A DNA stretch of 64,000 nt from Pohlia nutans. Lineage: Eukaryota; Streptophyta; Bryopsida; Bryales; Mniaceae. Positions 1 through 13,071 of this stretch are shown in pieces (the stretch's first letter is position 1; every line of letters starts with the position of its first letter). The stretch covers positions 29,908,253-29,972,252 of the forward strand of contig CM040087.1 in the NCBI GenBank assembly GCA_022496805.1, read 5' to 3'. Below the pieces are notes generated by a model, which was not told the origin of the DNA, did no database searches, and saw only the letters and a program-made list of their open reading frames with translations. A program made the position numbers and the translations under genes.

Positions 1-223
1 CAGGAGTAATGAAATGCCATCCATCCAAGGAGAATAGTTTTATGTATATCATGATCATATACATGACTCCAATCGTTGATGGTATCCCAACCCGCAAAAC
101 TGCAAGGCAAGAACATCATGATTACAAAACATTCATGAGCCTGAAAATTCAATTTCATGTGTACCCCACTTGGTCATCTTGCTATCACGATGACTTTCAA
201 CATAATATTGTTTGTGAAGTGAG

Positions 224-345
224 TAGTCTTGTACCAATGGCCCTTTGTCCGGTGGGCACTGGCTCATTGTCAAGACGAACAGACACTTTATTCACGCCGG
301 CCTCGAAAGAGGACCGGAGTTCATATCTATTATCTTGTTTGTCAA
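224..345 (+). repeat. LINE 3'-tail fragment
   Basis: This matches the last ~110 bases of the LINE at 13450-13560 (the ...TTTATTCACGCCGGCC... segment followed by a TATCTA-type tail) with several substitutions. It is a short, old, plus-orientation 3' fragment. Confidence 0.6.
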
Positions 346-490
346 GAAGTTTCAAACTAGTTAAGTTCAACAAATTTATGTTGATGTCAGTACTAAACGC
401 ATCAAGGTTATCCTGCATTTCACTTGGACGATAAAATTAGGGTAGTCTAACAGAGGTCCTTTCAAAAAATAAAAGCATTGACGGAATTAC

Positions 491-2053
491 CTGTTCTTAG
501 ATTGTCATCTTGTACGCTAGTTACAGAACTACGAACAATCACATTGTGATTGTCTATGCACATTGGCTTTGTGGCGTACACAGAGACTTCACTGAGGTTG
601 TTGGATGGCAGTCGCATTATGGAAGTCCAAATCTGCAATCCTCCGACCTGTTCATTCATTTTTCCACGAAGCCATAGTTCATGAAACTATTCATTGTAAA
701 GAGTTCTAATGAACTATATATATTCAGGTGTCAGAGCAATGAAGAAGCAATTCTCATTGAAATGATAAATTACAAACCCAGAGTATAAACCTGGGCAAAA
801 GTAGTCTATCACACTGACAGTCACCTCTTCTTTCGTGAGCCTCTTCAAAGCGATGCACTTGTCGAAGGTTGCTGCCTTGATTTCTGCTCCCTCTAAGTTG
901 AAGCCTTTTATTGTCAATTTCCCTGCAAAAATCAGATAATTATTCGCGCGCTCATGTTGACACGAACACAAATAATGCATTTGGTCGGCTACAAAGCAGA
1001 TCCTCTATTCATCCTGTTTGAATTCAATCAAAATGAATGCAAGAATGGAACAATACCAGCTGCATAAGCTGCGTGTACAATGGTAGGCACTTCATTAGCA
1101 TCATCTAGCTTCAGCATTTTCATTCCATCTGTACCAACAACGAAAACGACGTCATGAGCGAAATCTAGAACACTAAACAACAAAAACTAGGGCACCAACT
1201 AATTATCCTCTAATCAGTTTCATTTCTTCCACAGAATACCATTACACCTGGAAATTCCATAGCCATTTAGACTCTTTATTCCCTGTATTCACTATCAATT
1301 GCACAACTCTTGCAGAACTTTGGGTTTGCGTCACAATGGATCCGCCATGTACTACGTGACTGTAAGTGACTTTGCATCTTGATAAGTGAATGTCAATTTG
1401 ACATAATTATGGATGGTCTAATGAAAAATGTTTTGGCGATGAGCCTTACCAGCAGTATGAATGAAGAGGCGCCATCTACTGAGCTGCACAGTGAACTTCT
1501 CGTCTTTCATTGTGCCTTCAACTGCCAGATTGTGAAGCATTGACACACTTTGCGGATTAAGTTCCACCTTCGACTGCAACAGCGAAGACGGTCCAGGTTG
1601 CACTTTCACATCAATTGCATCTACCATTTCCGGCTTCTTCAGGACCTTCTGCTTCGCTCTCAAATCAGACACACTGACACTCACAGGGATTAGTAACGGA
1701 TGATCATTCTCCCCTTGTGAGGGATGAATGGACTCTCCGTGAACCTCCGATTGGGGTCCCTTCTCAGCCTCCAACCTCTCAATTCCATCCTTCCAAGCCT
1801 TCTCGGTGTCGATAGCTTCACTCAGGCCCACGTTCTGAGTGTTGTGGAGGCGACGCTTCAGTAGCTTGACACACTGTGACCATGTCCAAGCCACCACACA
1901 AACAAAGAGCAGCTGGCACAACCCACTCAGCACAGCATTGCTCGTTATGAACAAAAAGGCTTTGCTCCACATTTGCAGCCCCTCTGCCAGAACAGCCCGT
2001 GTGAGACAATTGCCTGCCATGGCTGCCGACTCCATAGCTTGTCCGCCTGCCAT
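491..2053 (-). CDS. Unknown membrane-anchored protein gene (partial model, 3' end unresolved)
   Basis: I do not recognise the family. Four exons join in phase with GT-AG borders: 1450-2053, 1057-1164, about 825-922 and 491-647, giving roughly 322 residues. The first exon starts at an ATG directly after a good acceptor (TTTTTTCAG), so the true start may lie in an upstream exon. A hydrophobic stretch at about residues 32-58 (FLFITSNAVLSGLCQLLFVC) looks like one membrane segment. It is followed by a basic, then an acidic, soluble part. The end of exon 3 was chosen only because it keeps phase. The fourth exon ends in a donor after ...DDNLRT, but I could not find a convincing next exon. An open stretch at 197-418 runs into a LINE tail and is not trusted. 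No catalytic motif is visible. Fairly sure it is a gene; function unknown. Confidence 0.45.
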
Positions 2054-2518
2054 CTGAAAAAAGCAACACAAGCTTGTCGGTGCCACAAAGATCGACTTGC
2101 CTCACAAGGTGGAAAAATACGGGTTTCAATTCACAGATCTGATCCCGTGTGACTCCTATTCACAGACAACTCGTCTATTCACAGATATGGTTAACCTTCC
2201 TTCAATTAGCAAGTGGTGTAAGCATCACTTGGCCACTCAACTTTGTCAGTTACATACACGACAGGCTCTCACTCTGAAATTGCATGTATAAGAAACCCAT
2301 ACATAGTGCTTGATAAAAGCTTGATCTCGCAGGCACTTGATCCCACTTCGTCCGGAGCTCTATATACTGATCTATAAATAGCACAATCGAGTCCTAGATA
2401 TGTTGAAATGCTTAAACGGAGGCACAGGGATTATGAATCAGAAGTTAGAGCTCACAGCCAGAATTAAAGCAGAACTGACCAGGGAGGCAGAAGATACCTC
2501 AGTCTCACTTGTACTAAT

Positions 2519-2614
2519 TTGTACAGACTGTCTGTACATTTGATGAATCAATTGACCAGATCTGTACACAAATTGACAGTCTGATAACTTCATCAATTGT
2601 ACAGACTGTCTGTA
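2519..2614. repeat. Small fold-back element
   Basis: Arms at 2519-2546 and 2589-2614 are inverted copies of about 26 bases built around TACAGACTGTCTGTA, with a third related piece (CTGTACACAAATTGACAG) in the loop. It could fold as a hairpin. No clear target duplication was found. Confidence 0.6.
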
Positions 2615-2619
2615 AAGAC

Positions 2620-3433
2620 TATCCCCCTTGGTGGTATTTCGTTGGTGTGCTCGCCCCAAGTAAGATTTAAAAGAGGAGCTGCATTATCTACAGGAACACC
2701 GACTCTTGGATTGAAATTGTCGAGCGTCTTGTCTAACGACAAAGTCCATCCACTGTACCAGACCCCCACAAAGCTACCAGAAATGATAACCAAGAGTACA
2801 ACATATAACCTAAAATGGTTAATTTTACGAGAACACATCATTGAAGAAAGATATTGTGCACAAAATGTAAACAATGTTTATTATGTGACTTGTCACTTAA
2901 TCATAGAAGTGAGATCTTGTTCAGTAAACAATGTTACTTAAAATTTGTACAGACTAATTAGACTATTACTTTGGTGTTCTAACTAACTTGGAGTCATAGA
3001 CTTTTGATTTATTAGTTCCCTCATAAGTCTATAACTTAATCACCATATGAGTAGCTTAGTCATAGACGCTTGGTCTATCAGTCCTTCATGAGTAACTTAA
3101 TTCCAACACTCTCTCATAGTTAGAATCACCTTTAGTAAATAATAATGCAGTGCCACATTATTTACTAAAAACATAACTTAGTATTACTCTAAGTTCACTA
3201 ATTTCCTCTTGAGTCTTAGTTTAGAATTAATAAACTGCATGAGTGGTCACCAAGTTATAGGACATAATGTTGGGTTTAAGTTTCCATCTAGACATTCTCA
3301 TTTGTCACTTTTTGTTGATGAAAAGCTCACAAAGAGAAGAGTTATGAGTTTTAATCCTATTGTGGTCAACCAATGCATGAACAAATCGTGTAGTAATTCT
3401 TTGCATTTATTTTGTAACTAATGATTAGAGCAG
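2620..3433. other. Intergenic, possible upstream exon on minus strand
   Basis: A minus-strand open stretch at 2593-2874 has a hydrophobic segment (LYVVLLVIISGSFVGVW) and could be an upstream exon of the gene ending near 491. However, no usable donor follows it before the fold-back element. The rest is AT-rich with short repeats of 'agtcttag/ttagactcat' type and nothing I can name. Confidence 0.3.
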
Positions 3434-3648
3434 TTAATCTCTAAAGGACTATGAAGGCCTCATGTTTTTTTAGCAGTCTTGTGAACTTTCTTTTGTTCAA
3501 AATTATTTGTTTGTTGACCAACACATGCGATGTTCTTCAGTGATTCTAGTGGTATGACATTTGGTTACATGCGAATTATATTTTTCACAATATGATTGAT
3601 TGAATTTTTCTTTTTAAAACCATGAACCCTTGATCCTTTAGGGATTAA
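3434..3648 (-). mobile_element. TTAA MITE, family A
   Basis: The ends are TTAA-TCTCTAAAGGAC... and ...TCCTTTAGGGA-TTAA, with TTAA on both sides. The interior is the family A core in reverse (cctcatgtttttttagca ... aaaaccatgaa). It codes for nothing. Confidence 0.75.
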
Positions 3649-4122
3649 TTGTTTTGATGTATGAATAAAAGTTATAGATAATGAATTCTAAATTCTATCC
3701 ATACAATTATATTTGCGTTTTCTATCACAAATATTCTTCTACAAACTTTGAAACGTGAATTTCAATTTTTTTGGTAATTTTCATTACAAAAATGTTATAG
3801 ACAATTTGTGGATGAAATTTGATGTAATGAGTTGAAATGTAATACTCTAAGTGTAGTGATTTTAGGAGATTTTTTGGTCGCTTGATTTTGTGAGTTGATT
3901 TTTTCAAGAGCACTTTTAGACTAAAATCTTCAAAATCTTTGGTGAAACACCGCAGCTTGAAATGAGGTATAACTAATCGGATCACACATGCATGAAGCAA
4001 AATTTCCATAAAAAATTGAGTAAAAAATTCACACTGCAAAAAGTGCATGACGGATGAGAAAGTGAAGTTTGCTTTGTACATCATGCAAAATATGCATGAT
4101 TGGGCATTTAGGAGTTGAAGGC
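3649..4122 (-). mobile_element. TTAA MITE, family B, truncated at its left end
   Basis: This is homologous to the complete copy at 5896-6471 in reverse orientation (tgtagtgattttaggag ... cgtcatgcactttttgcag core, seen as reverse complement). The left terminal ~90 bases are missing and the right end is degenerate (TTAGGAGTTGAA instead of a TTAA end). Confidence 0.7.
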
Positions 4123-4196
4123 ACATAGCCAATAATGCAATGAAATATGAATCTTGCCAAACCTTTTACATTAATAAGGTGAGATGACTAGTTTCC

Positions 4197-4283
4197 TACT
4201 CCCTTTGTTCCAGTTTGATTGCTCCAAATGAACAAAGAAATAGTGTTAGTTTACGGCAATCAAACTGGAACAAAGGGAGGGTA
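4197..4283. mobile_element. Tiny Stowaway-like MITE
   Basis: An 83-bp near-perfect palindrome, CTCCCTTTGTTCCAGTTTGA..., inverted at CAAACTGGAACAAAGGGAGG and flanked by TA on both sides. The CTCCCT(C/T)(C/T)GT terminus and TA duplication are typical of Tc1/mariner-derived Stowaway MITEs. Confidence 0.75.
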
Positions 4284-5895
4284 CCATTTAATTATACAGG
4301 CATTGTGATCGAAGGGCTTCTACAATTAATGGTCTCTTCATTCACAATTAATGGTTTTTGGATCCATGTTACAATTATTATTAATTTTTGATGCATATCA
4401 AACTTTTACAACCTGGTTTCATAGTCATATGTCATAACATTCAATAGCCTTCAAGAAGGATGCCTTTTAGTTTCATCCACCTTCACCTTTATAGATGGAG
4501 TGACCAGTGATATGTAATTGAATGGGCTATCAAACCAAATGAACAATTACAGGACACTATTGAATTATGACTGAGTGAGTGCTTTCGATTACTAAGGTAG
4601 TAAGACCTTAAACTGCCAACTACCCATTCCTGCCTCCTATAATTTCACTCAAAGTGATTGGGAGTGTACCTAATATGGACCACAACTTCACTAAAACTTC
4701 ACGAGAACCAATGAGATGGAACCAATGAGATGAAAGCATTGACAAGTTTTGTCCATGTGTTCCTTCTGTTTCTTTTGGGTAAGTCTACAATTTTGATTAG
4801 GTGTCTACAAAACCTTCACTTCAAAAATTCGTGTAAAATTGCTCATGCGTCCAAAAATTTTGATTCCAAGACCCAACACTTCGTCTCCAATTTGCTAACA
4901 CATTCATGGTTTCACTTCATGCTTTTTGCACTCCCCGGTTACCAATTCCCTTATTCTGTCGGTTTAAGGTGTTACTACCTTATTCACCATAGTTAGTTGC
5001 TCTTGTTTAATGCCACCTGCCCCATAGCTATTAATATGATGTGAAATATTCCACGTCATTATGTTGAGAGGAGGGCAGCAGTCATAGAGAGGCTACTGAA
5101 TGTTATGGTACCCATTCTACCCAACATAATTGAGTATCACGCCATGAAATTTGAAGGGTTTTCTTTTATTATATTTTAATGGGCACGGGGCTCAGAGCTG
5201 GAGCATGATATCTACCATACAATTTGAACTTGGGCAATTTCAAGTGAAACTTCAACCAATGTTTTCAACTTGACGGAAATCGATTTAGATTCTGCTTGTA
5301 CAATTTGTCAAGCAGGGCACATAGTGATAACAAAGAGGTCGTACTCAGGGTTTTTTGTTTTTGTTTTTGGAGAAATGCTCAAGTGGCGGCATTAAATAAA
5401 ATGGTGGAGTCAAATAATATTTTTATTTTCATCAATATTTTGGATAGAGCTATTTTTTCATCCACATGGTTGGATGAATTTCATTAAAATTGGCAATTTC
5501 GTCCAATCTATTTTTACGAATTGGAACAATCTGAGATCTTCATCCATTTTTTCTTCAAAAAATTTTCTTAAGGCTTCATGCACACCAATTAATTTTAGTG
5601 CATTTTGGCATTTAAATGCCTAAAACAAATCATCGGGTCATAGTCTAAGAAAGGGCATGCCCCCACATAATTAGACCTTCTTAGAAACTGCCCAAGTTTG
5701 AAACTTTTTGAAATGGCCCAAAATACAAATTCGTCTTAACTTTTGGTAAAATAGATACGGTTAAAATGTATTTGGAGATCTAGATACTAGCTCATTGTGT
5801 CCAAAAATTCATATGCATAGCTCATTGTATGCAAACTCTAAAGAATTGTCCACACTTAGGTTTATCACCTTTACATGATTGTATCTTTTGATCTA
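4284..5895. other. AT-rich intergenic DNA
   Basis: No gene, RNA or recognisable element. Open stretches at 4730-4996 and 5296-5487 have no domain or splice context and look like chance. Confidence 0.5.
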
Positions 5896-6471
5896 TTAAC
5901 CCCTAACTGCCCAACCATGCATATTTTGCTTGATGTACAGATTTCATCCGCAGTTTCTCATCCGTCATGCACTTTTTGTAGTGTGATTTTTTACTGAATT
6001 TTTTATCGGAAGTTAGCTTCATGTATGTGTGATCCGATTGAAAAGGAAACAATTCCTGAAAAATTTATGCCTCATTTTGTGTTGCAGTGTTTCACCCAAA
6101 ATTTTGAAGATTTTAGTCTAAAAGTGTTCTTGAAAAAATAAACTCATAAAATCAAGCATCCAAAAAATCTCCAAAAATCACTACACCTAGAGTACTACAT
6201 TATAAGCCATCACAACAAATTTCATCCCCATAATGTCAATATCTTATTCGTAATCGAATTACAAAATAATTTTTTATTTTATGTTTCAAAATTTATAGAA
6301 AAATATTAGTGATAGCAATCAAAGATCTAACCGTATAGATTGAATCTAAATTTCAAGATGTGTAACTTTTATTCATACATCAAGTTTCAAATTTTCATGT
6401 TAGTTGCATTTTATGATGCATCTTTGCAAAACTGCCCAAATTGGACATAGGTGAGGACGTTTAGGCGTTAA
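5896..6471 (+). mobile_element. TTAA MITE, family B, complete copy
   Basis: 576 bp bounded by TTAA on both sides. It begins CCCCTAACTGCCCAACCATG and ends ...GAGGACGTTTAGGCG. Other copies: 3649-4122, 28076-28939, 43400-43976, 47426-48110 and 57119-57442. Non-coding. Confidence 0.8.
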
Positions 6472-8652
6472 CATCAGCTACGCATGCAAATTACCATCCC
6501 ATCTTGATTACAAAGAGTAGAGTCACTACAACAATTCTCAAAAATTCAGAACCAAAACCCTTTCCACACTGAGTTGACAGACTTGAAAAATCAGTCTTGG
6601 ATCTTTAGCCTTGAATCTTTAGGAGTTAATCAATATCTATCTTATTGGTTTGATATAGTACCAATGTTGTTTCTATGGCAATTGTCGCATTGATTATACA
6701 TTACCCAAGAATTGTTATTTTTCTTTTCACAATGAAAATAAGCTTTAACCCAATAAGAAGGCCAAAACCCAAAAATAATCTTTGGACGACATTTTGCTTG
6801 CTTTTGGATGATATATGTTCACTATTGTTGCTTGAATAGCAAGGTGATAGGCCCATTCTCTTAGAGTTAAGGCAGAGAATACTAAAATCTTCAAGGACAT
6901 GATTCCAACTCTTGTACCAACATCTCGTATATTCATACACTTAGTCAAACATATTATCAAGAGATGTAAGCATGACTTGGCTAAACATTTGCGTTTGAAA
7001 ATGAGGTTGACTGCCGGTATTAAATCTTCAATAGTATTTTACAACCTCTCACTTTGAAAATTCACAAGAACTTCATATGTAGTGAGTAGTGACAAAATTT
7101 TGATCTCAACAAATTTGCCATCGTACCAAAATTGGTCCCTCCACAACACTATATTCCTTTGTCCCACCAAAAAGTTGTGATTTCATTGAAACTTTGGGAT
7201 TAACCTTTAAGCGTTCCTAGCTATTTTGGACTTAAAATCATCATTGCTTTTGATGTGTTATAGGTCTAAATGTAAGTGAGGTATAGAAATTTCAACCGTA
7301 CAATCTTGTAACATACATGTTGCAGATCATGTGGATCAAATTTGAAGTCATTCGGCCATATAGATTGCAAGATCATAGTGTTTTAATGTTAAAAAAGGAT
7401 GCTCAAATTTGCAACACAGTTAGAGATGAATTTTGTTTTCAAAATTACTCAAATGAAAAAACTTTGAACTATAAAGTTGTTTAAAATCATCATATAAACA
7501 CATTGGTTCCAAAAACGCCTCATGAAAAGAATTTAATGTGCCCTAAAATGGCCTTGCAATGTCAAAAAGTAGCCCAATAGGTGACCAATTTGATCCAAAA
7601 AGCAAAAAGTGTCCAAACTAGACGCGTGCACTAAAATGACTCCCAAACATTCAGAATAACATGAATTGACATGAAAATTTACCATGATAACTAGACTGCA
7701 AGGGGAATCCAATCTAACAATGTTTATCAAAAAACGGACATGGGATGAAGGAGATACAAGCCCCCGAAGTTGCAGCCATCAAAATGCACAAAAACTATCC
7801 AAAAAAATGATACCTACTTCCAAATGATCACCAAAAATTCAATACATCTTAAATTGATATGAAATTTTTACCACACATTAGAGTTATCCGCCAAGTGTTC
7901 TACAGTTGGGTGACTGGACCGCAGATTTTGAAAAGAGAGGTTGAGAAAACAATAAAAGTAGACATGTCAGATGCTGTAAATAAACTAGAGGTCTGAAGTT
8001 TGAAGGCACCAAAAACGGTGCCTAAAAACTTTCCAACCTCAGTTTCTATTCTCGTAGATGCTCTGTCACATGGGCTTCCTTGGCTTGACACGTATCTACA
8101 TGGAGTGGGTCTTTGGAGTGGGTCTATTCACTGAAATAGAAAAACCAGTAACTGAGAGCCCCTAACAGCCCCTGACAGCCCACCACGGGCCAATTTTCGT
8201 ATACTCAAGAAATTGCCAAAGTAAGGCTCTGAAAGCCGATGAGTTTGCGGAAAACTCTATTCCATACATCATTTGGTTTATTTTTCTAGAATTTCATTAA
8301 AATCGAACACTATTTGCAAAAGTCACAGCTTTTTGAAGGTAAATGTATCCCAAAACACGTCCAAAATATGGACGTCGGGACTGTTAAGGGTTAAGCCCCC
8401 ACATCGCATGAGAGGGCAATTGGTGCGGCGTCAAAATCAAAGCTCTTCACAGTGCAAAAGCACCCTTGAAATTTCTAGAGTTAATGTTGCATGCCCAACC
8501 CTAAAATACTTAGCAGAAAAGAATGTCATTTCATAGTCATCTCAGATTGCTACAAATAGCCTTCATACAACTGATATAAGCATTTTTGGTTCGAATATAA
8601 TGGAAGACTTGGCTTTGGTGCTTGCTCACAATTTTGTGATGCATACTTGAGG
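6472..8652. other. AT-rich intergenic DNA
   Basis: No gene is supported. TTAACCTTTAAGCG near 7200 and CTTAAGGGTTAA-like sequence near 8385 could be the two ends of a very degenerate TTAA element, but the match is weak. The stretch 6960-7130 is related to parts of 39380-39790 and 40200-40370, an unclassified dispersed repeat. Confidence 0.35.
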
Positions 8653-8717
8653 TGGTGCATGAATTCAAAGATTGTCAATCATGCACGCTGAAATCAGTTT
8701 GAATCTGTGATCCGGGT
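8653..8717 (+). repeat. 65-bp target-site duplication, left copy
   Basis: Identical by eye to 13562-13626, at the two edges of the LINE. It starts TGGTGCATGAATTC and ends GATCCGGGT. Confidence 0.9.
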
Positions 8718-9624
8718 ACTCATAGCAACACTAGAAGATGCAAAATTTACAAATAAAGACATATATCTACTATATATAGACTTCAAAAACGCATTTGGCT
8801 CATTAGATCACGCAAGACTCCTAACTATAATGAAAGACCTTGGATACCCGGCAGATGCAATAATGCTAGTCGGAAACATCTACTCCCACTCAAACACTAT
8901 ATTTACTGGAGAACACTTTGGAAAAACAAAACCAATACCGATTCAAAGAGGAACCATACAAGGAGACACACTTAGCCCATATCTCTTTTTAATTTTTCTA
9001 GAACCACTCTTGAGGTGGTTACAAAGAGGAGAAAATGGATATACATTTGGTACATCAAAAATTAAAATCAGCTCCGCAGCATACGCGGACGATCTAGCAG
9101 CTCTATCAAACAATACAAAATCACTACAAATACAATTAAACAAAATTGACAAATTCTGTAATTGGGCAGGCATGGACTTGGGAGTCACAAAATGTGCCGT
9201 CACCGGTTGCCCAAATAAATCTAAAATGCCGCCAAACAAATTCAAAACCCACATGACAAACCAAAAAATCAGTTACAGAGACCAACCACTACCAGTACTC
9301 CATCAAAATGAACCTTATGTCTACTTGGGCATACAATTAGTTCCATCACTAAAATGGAAACTCCAAACACATATCACCACTACTAAAATATTAGACCAAT
9401 GTAAACAACTATCAAAATGTCCTGCCACTACCAAACAAAGCATTAGTACGGTGGACACAGTAATCAGAGCAGGCATAGCCTACAGCTTCTTTGCAGTCCC
9501 ATATTCACTACCAATCATTAAAAAACTTGACAAGAAAATTATTGCAATCCAAAAAACAATATGCGGACTACCTAAAAGCACTGCAAACATAATAACACAA
9601 CTACCCATCATTTATTTGGATTAG
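8718..9624 (+). pseudogene. LINE reverse transcriptase fragment
   Basis: The reading frame enters from the duplicated target and carries recognisable reverse transcriptase blocks: IDFKNAFGSLDH (motif A, catalytic Asp), RGTIQGDTLSPYLF (motif B region) and AAYADDLAAL (motif C, with the two catalytic Asp). Fingers upstream of motif A are missing because the element is 5'-truncated. The frame stops at 9622-9624 after a one-base change near 9612. The homologous protein continues in another frame (FGLEAFSLKNAY...), so this is a dead copy. Role in an intact element: copying the LINE RNA into DNA at the nicked target. Confidence 0.9.
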
Positions 9625-11323
9625 AAGCCTTCTCTCTAAAAAATGCCTACCTTAGATGTATTGGTGAACAACTTCGCAATGCACTTAACGACAAAGGGAG
9701 ACTAGGAATAATATATAAAGGACTAATACAACACATACTTGTTAAAGCCGGCGGTGCCGAAGACATCCCACAAATTAAACGCCAAGATTGCATTACATCA
9801 CCTACAACACGTACATTATTCCTTCTGAAAACAGCAGGTGGTATACACCTCAAAAGCACAAAAAAAAACTTCCAACTCCACATGACCGAACTAGAAAAAG
9901 AATGGCGATCTACAGTCATAAACGAACTTCCACACTTAAACCCAAAACTCTCCATAAAATTATTATATAAATTAGTAATTGTACACAAAATTTACAACAT
10001 AGAACAAATCACCCTTTCCAACGGAACAAAACTAATGTCCCCAGAAGAATTTAAAATATACTATCAAAATCCTACTAAACTAGACAAAAGTGCACTAAAC
10101 TTAGCAGCACAACTCTTCTGTGAACCAACATGCAATGAAGATTGCCCAAACACATGCCGAATACATTTCCCACCACGCACACTCAAAGATAAATATAAAA
10201 TATATAACCCCCATAGAATTCCCAGAACACCAATAAACCCCGCACAAATCCCTCAACCACCCCAACCACAACAACTAGCCCCACCACAAAGCATAAAAAA
10301 TGACCCCATAAGATTCCCCATTAGCACAATATTAAACCTCAAAACAATTACAACAAAAGACAAATATAAAATATCTAAAAAATACAACACCTATTTATGT
10401 CAATGGATAGACTCAAACTACATAACATATAATAAATGGTTACAACAACGCGAACTATTTCCACTAAATCTACCAACAGTAATACACCATAACCTAAACC
10501 TACTTACAAAATACTTCATAGATTGTAAAAACAAACAATATCAAAATATCATAAATACACAATTTACACCCGAACAAAATAGAGACACAACAGATACATC
10601 CCACCTCCAACAATAATCCCCTACATTAAAGCATCCACAATTGAATGTAACTCAAAAAGAGGCATAGACACAAACAAGTGCACCATTCAAACACAAAATG
10701 ATAAAACCCACATATATAACGACACCGGTAAATATATCACCACCATTCCGACTACAAGAATAAAATGGTTATGGCAACAATATAACAACAACAAATACAA
10801 CATCCACAGACTAATACCTGCTATACAACCATTTGAAACAGAAGTAGTTTGGTTATACCAAAGATACGAACACAAAAATCACAAAAAGAATACAATAAAA
10901 ACACCACACCATACCATTCCATCATCCATTCTCGACACACTAATAACAACATTTAACATAACACACTTATACTTTTCTTCACCAATTACATGCTCCATGA
11001 AATCTACCCAATTCTACTCAACATTCGCCAGAGACAAGATTTTTGGCTCACAAGGGACAGGCTTTCAATACAAATGGAAAGGTATCAGATATGCACACCC
11101 AAATGACGCCGAAATAGCACAACAAGCAATACATTGGGGAAGACTAGCAACACAACAAGACCCAAAAACTGTCACCATTTTAGCAATCCCAGACACCAAC
11201 TGGTACCAAAATCTATCACCGTACAACGGACCCTTCCCGGATACGCACGCCATTATACATTTTGCCGCGGACACCATTACATATGACGAACCAACAATAC
11301 CACTAGCACCCAACAAAACCTGA
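9612..11323 (+). pseudogene. LINE middle region between RT and RNase H
   Basis: This continues the LINE polyprotein in frame 3 to a stop at 10614-10616 and then in frame 2 from about 10613 to a TGA at 11321. Predicted protein is rich in Lys, Asn and Tyr. A cluster C-E-P-T-C-N-E-D-C-P-N-T-C near 10120-10160 could be a zinc-binding knuckle. The segment around 10997-11320 (FARDKIFGSQGTGF, WYQNLSPYNGPFPDTHA) is clean coding sequence, but I do not recognise its fold. One frameshift and one in-frame stop break it. Confidence 0.7.
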
Positions 11324-12616
11324 AACGAACCACTTGCAATGCACATATGGTGTATTCACCATCAAAACAATAACATTGGCACAACAAACCAAATAAACAC
11401 CATAAACACAACAATTGAAAATCTACAAATTTCGCAATACCATACACAAACAGCACCACCCACACCACCAAACACAAAAGTTAACAAAAGCACAAAATGG
11501 AACAAACTCATATACCCGCCCTATAACAATCTACAAAACATGTGGGTAAATCCCCTTCCAAATTTCGAAATAAACACTACACTAAAATTCCTACCACAAT
11601 ACAGCTATTACACAGATGGATCCTTTTTACCACCTAAAGAAGCTGATGATGGCCATTGGAAGAAAGAAAAAGCCGGATATGGAATCTACAACTCATCTAA
11701 ACCAGACGTACAAATATCAAAAGAACTGCCTGGACTACAAACATGCTTCAGAGCAGAACTAATGGTAATACATGAAACACTTTCACTACTCACCACTAAG
11801 TACATAAACGAACCTGCACATATTTTTACTGATTACCTCAATTGTATACATGTTCTAAGCACACAACTAAAACACCCAACCCAACAAAACAACCACGCCG
11901 ATAAAACCATATTAGAAGAAATGCTAAAAATGCTAAAAAAGCGAACACAACTAACCACAATATACAAAATTAAAGCACATGCTAAAATTAACGGAAATGA
12001 ACACGCAAATCAACTCGCCAAAGAAGGAACCATGAAAAGAGGTTATCAATTTGCATCAAATCCACACGAATTTGCACACACCACACCTTACTACTTCCAA
12101 AAAGACACATGGCCCGGTCGTATCAAACGGCCAGACAAAGGACTAGTTAGATGTCTGGAAGAATACATAAAGAAACACAACCGAGAAACTAACGTAGAAA
12201 TACTGGCAGAAGACTTTCCCAACATTAACAAATGGACAACAAACTCCATCATAGATAACAAAATGTCCAATGACTTTTGGAATAATCCAGCAATAACAGA
12301 CTCACAAAAAACAAGCATACTAAAATTTAGAACCGGTCAATACATGGATAATGCCAGAAAACAATTAATTTTCGGCATACAAAGATTCCCCTCAAAAACA
12401 TGTCCCATATGTAATTCGCAAGATGCAGATACATGGCTACATGTACTTTTACTATGCAAACAACACCATATTCACGCACTAAGAACCAAAAGACACAATA
12501 AAGTCGTATGGGAATTAAGAAAATTAATACTATCCTCAAATAAATCAAGATGCTACACTCTCATGAATGCGGGCACATTCAACAATAATCCACAAGAAAA
12601 CACAGCTCCTCCATAG
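11324..12616 (+). pseudogene. LINE RNase H and zinc-finger region
   Basis: It is in the same frame as the preceding segment after the TGA at 11321. The RNase H signature is complete: YTDGSFLPP (first Asp, ~11610), CFRAELMVIHETL (Glu), HIFTDYLNC (Asp) and KAHAKINGNEHANQLAKEG (late His/Asp-type loop, here with NEH). It is followed by CPICNSQDADTWLHVLLLC, a C-x2-C...H-x4-C knuckle of the zf-RVT kind. RNase H removes RNA from the hybrid during integration. The catalytic residues look intact here even though the element is dead upstream. Confidence 0.85.
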
Positions 12617-12699
12617 TTATTACCATGTACCTGTAATCAACAAAGGTGTCAATGTAATGCCAGATTCAAACTAGATATACTATGCATTAAAGGCCTCCC

Positions 12700-13071
12700 A
12701 TACCAAAGTCCACCTCCTCTAAACCCCGATGATAACCTAACCATACAATTTATAGAATTCACATACACAAACGACAGATTTTCACCAGAAACAATTGACA
12801 GAATTTTTTAAAAATATCAACCTCTAATTAATAACATCATACAACATGTTGGAAAGTAGATCCTATCATCGTCATTACCGCCGAAGCCAGAGGAACCACA
12901 CACATCCCCTCAATGAAACAACTAGAAACAAAATTCAATATTTGCGAAACCTCCATAAAACACACATTCAAAGCAATAAATACCATTGCCATACAATATG
13001 CCGGATCTATCCTTTTACATAAAAGACGTATAGAGAACAACCAAGCAATACCAACAGACGTAGTACATTAA
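12700..13071 (+). pseudogene. Conserved C-terminal domain of the LINE polyprotein
   Basis: After the stop at 12616, homologous coding sequence can be followed across two frame changes: IQFIEFTYTNDRFSPETIDR (12740-12807), then PIIVITAEARGTTHIPSMKQ, SIKHTFKAINTIAIQYAGSI and a final IPTDVVH stop at 13069-13071. The minus-strand copy at 42660-43337 keeps the same peptide almost unchanged, and the copy at 57443-58837 keeps it in decayed form. I do not know its function. Confidence 0.7.

Noticed and set aside
197..418. Possible last exon of the first gene
   Set aside because: Its second half is the LINE 3' tail, and the phase does not match the donor at 491.
9..434. 141-codon plus-strand open frame
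   Set aside because: Antisense to gene 1 and running through a LINE tail; no domain.
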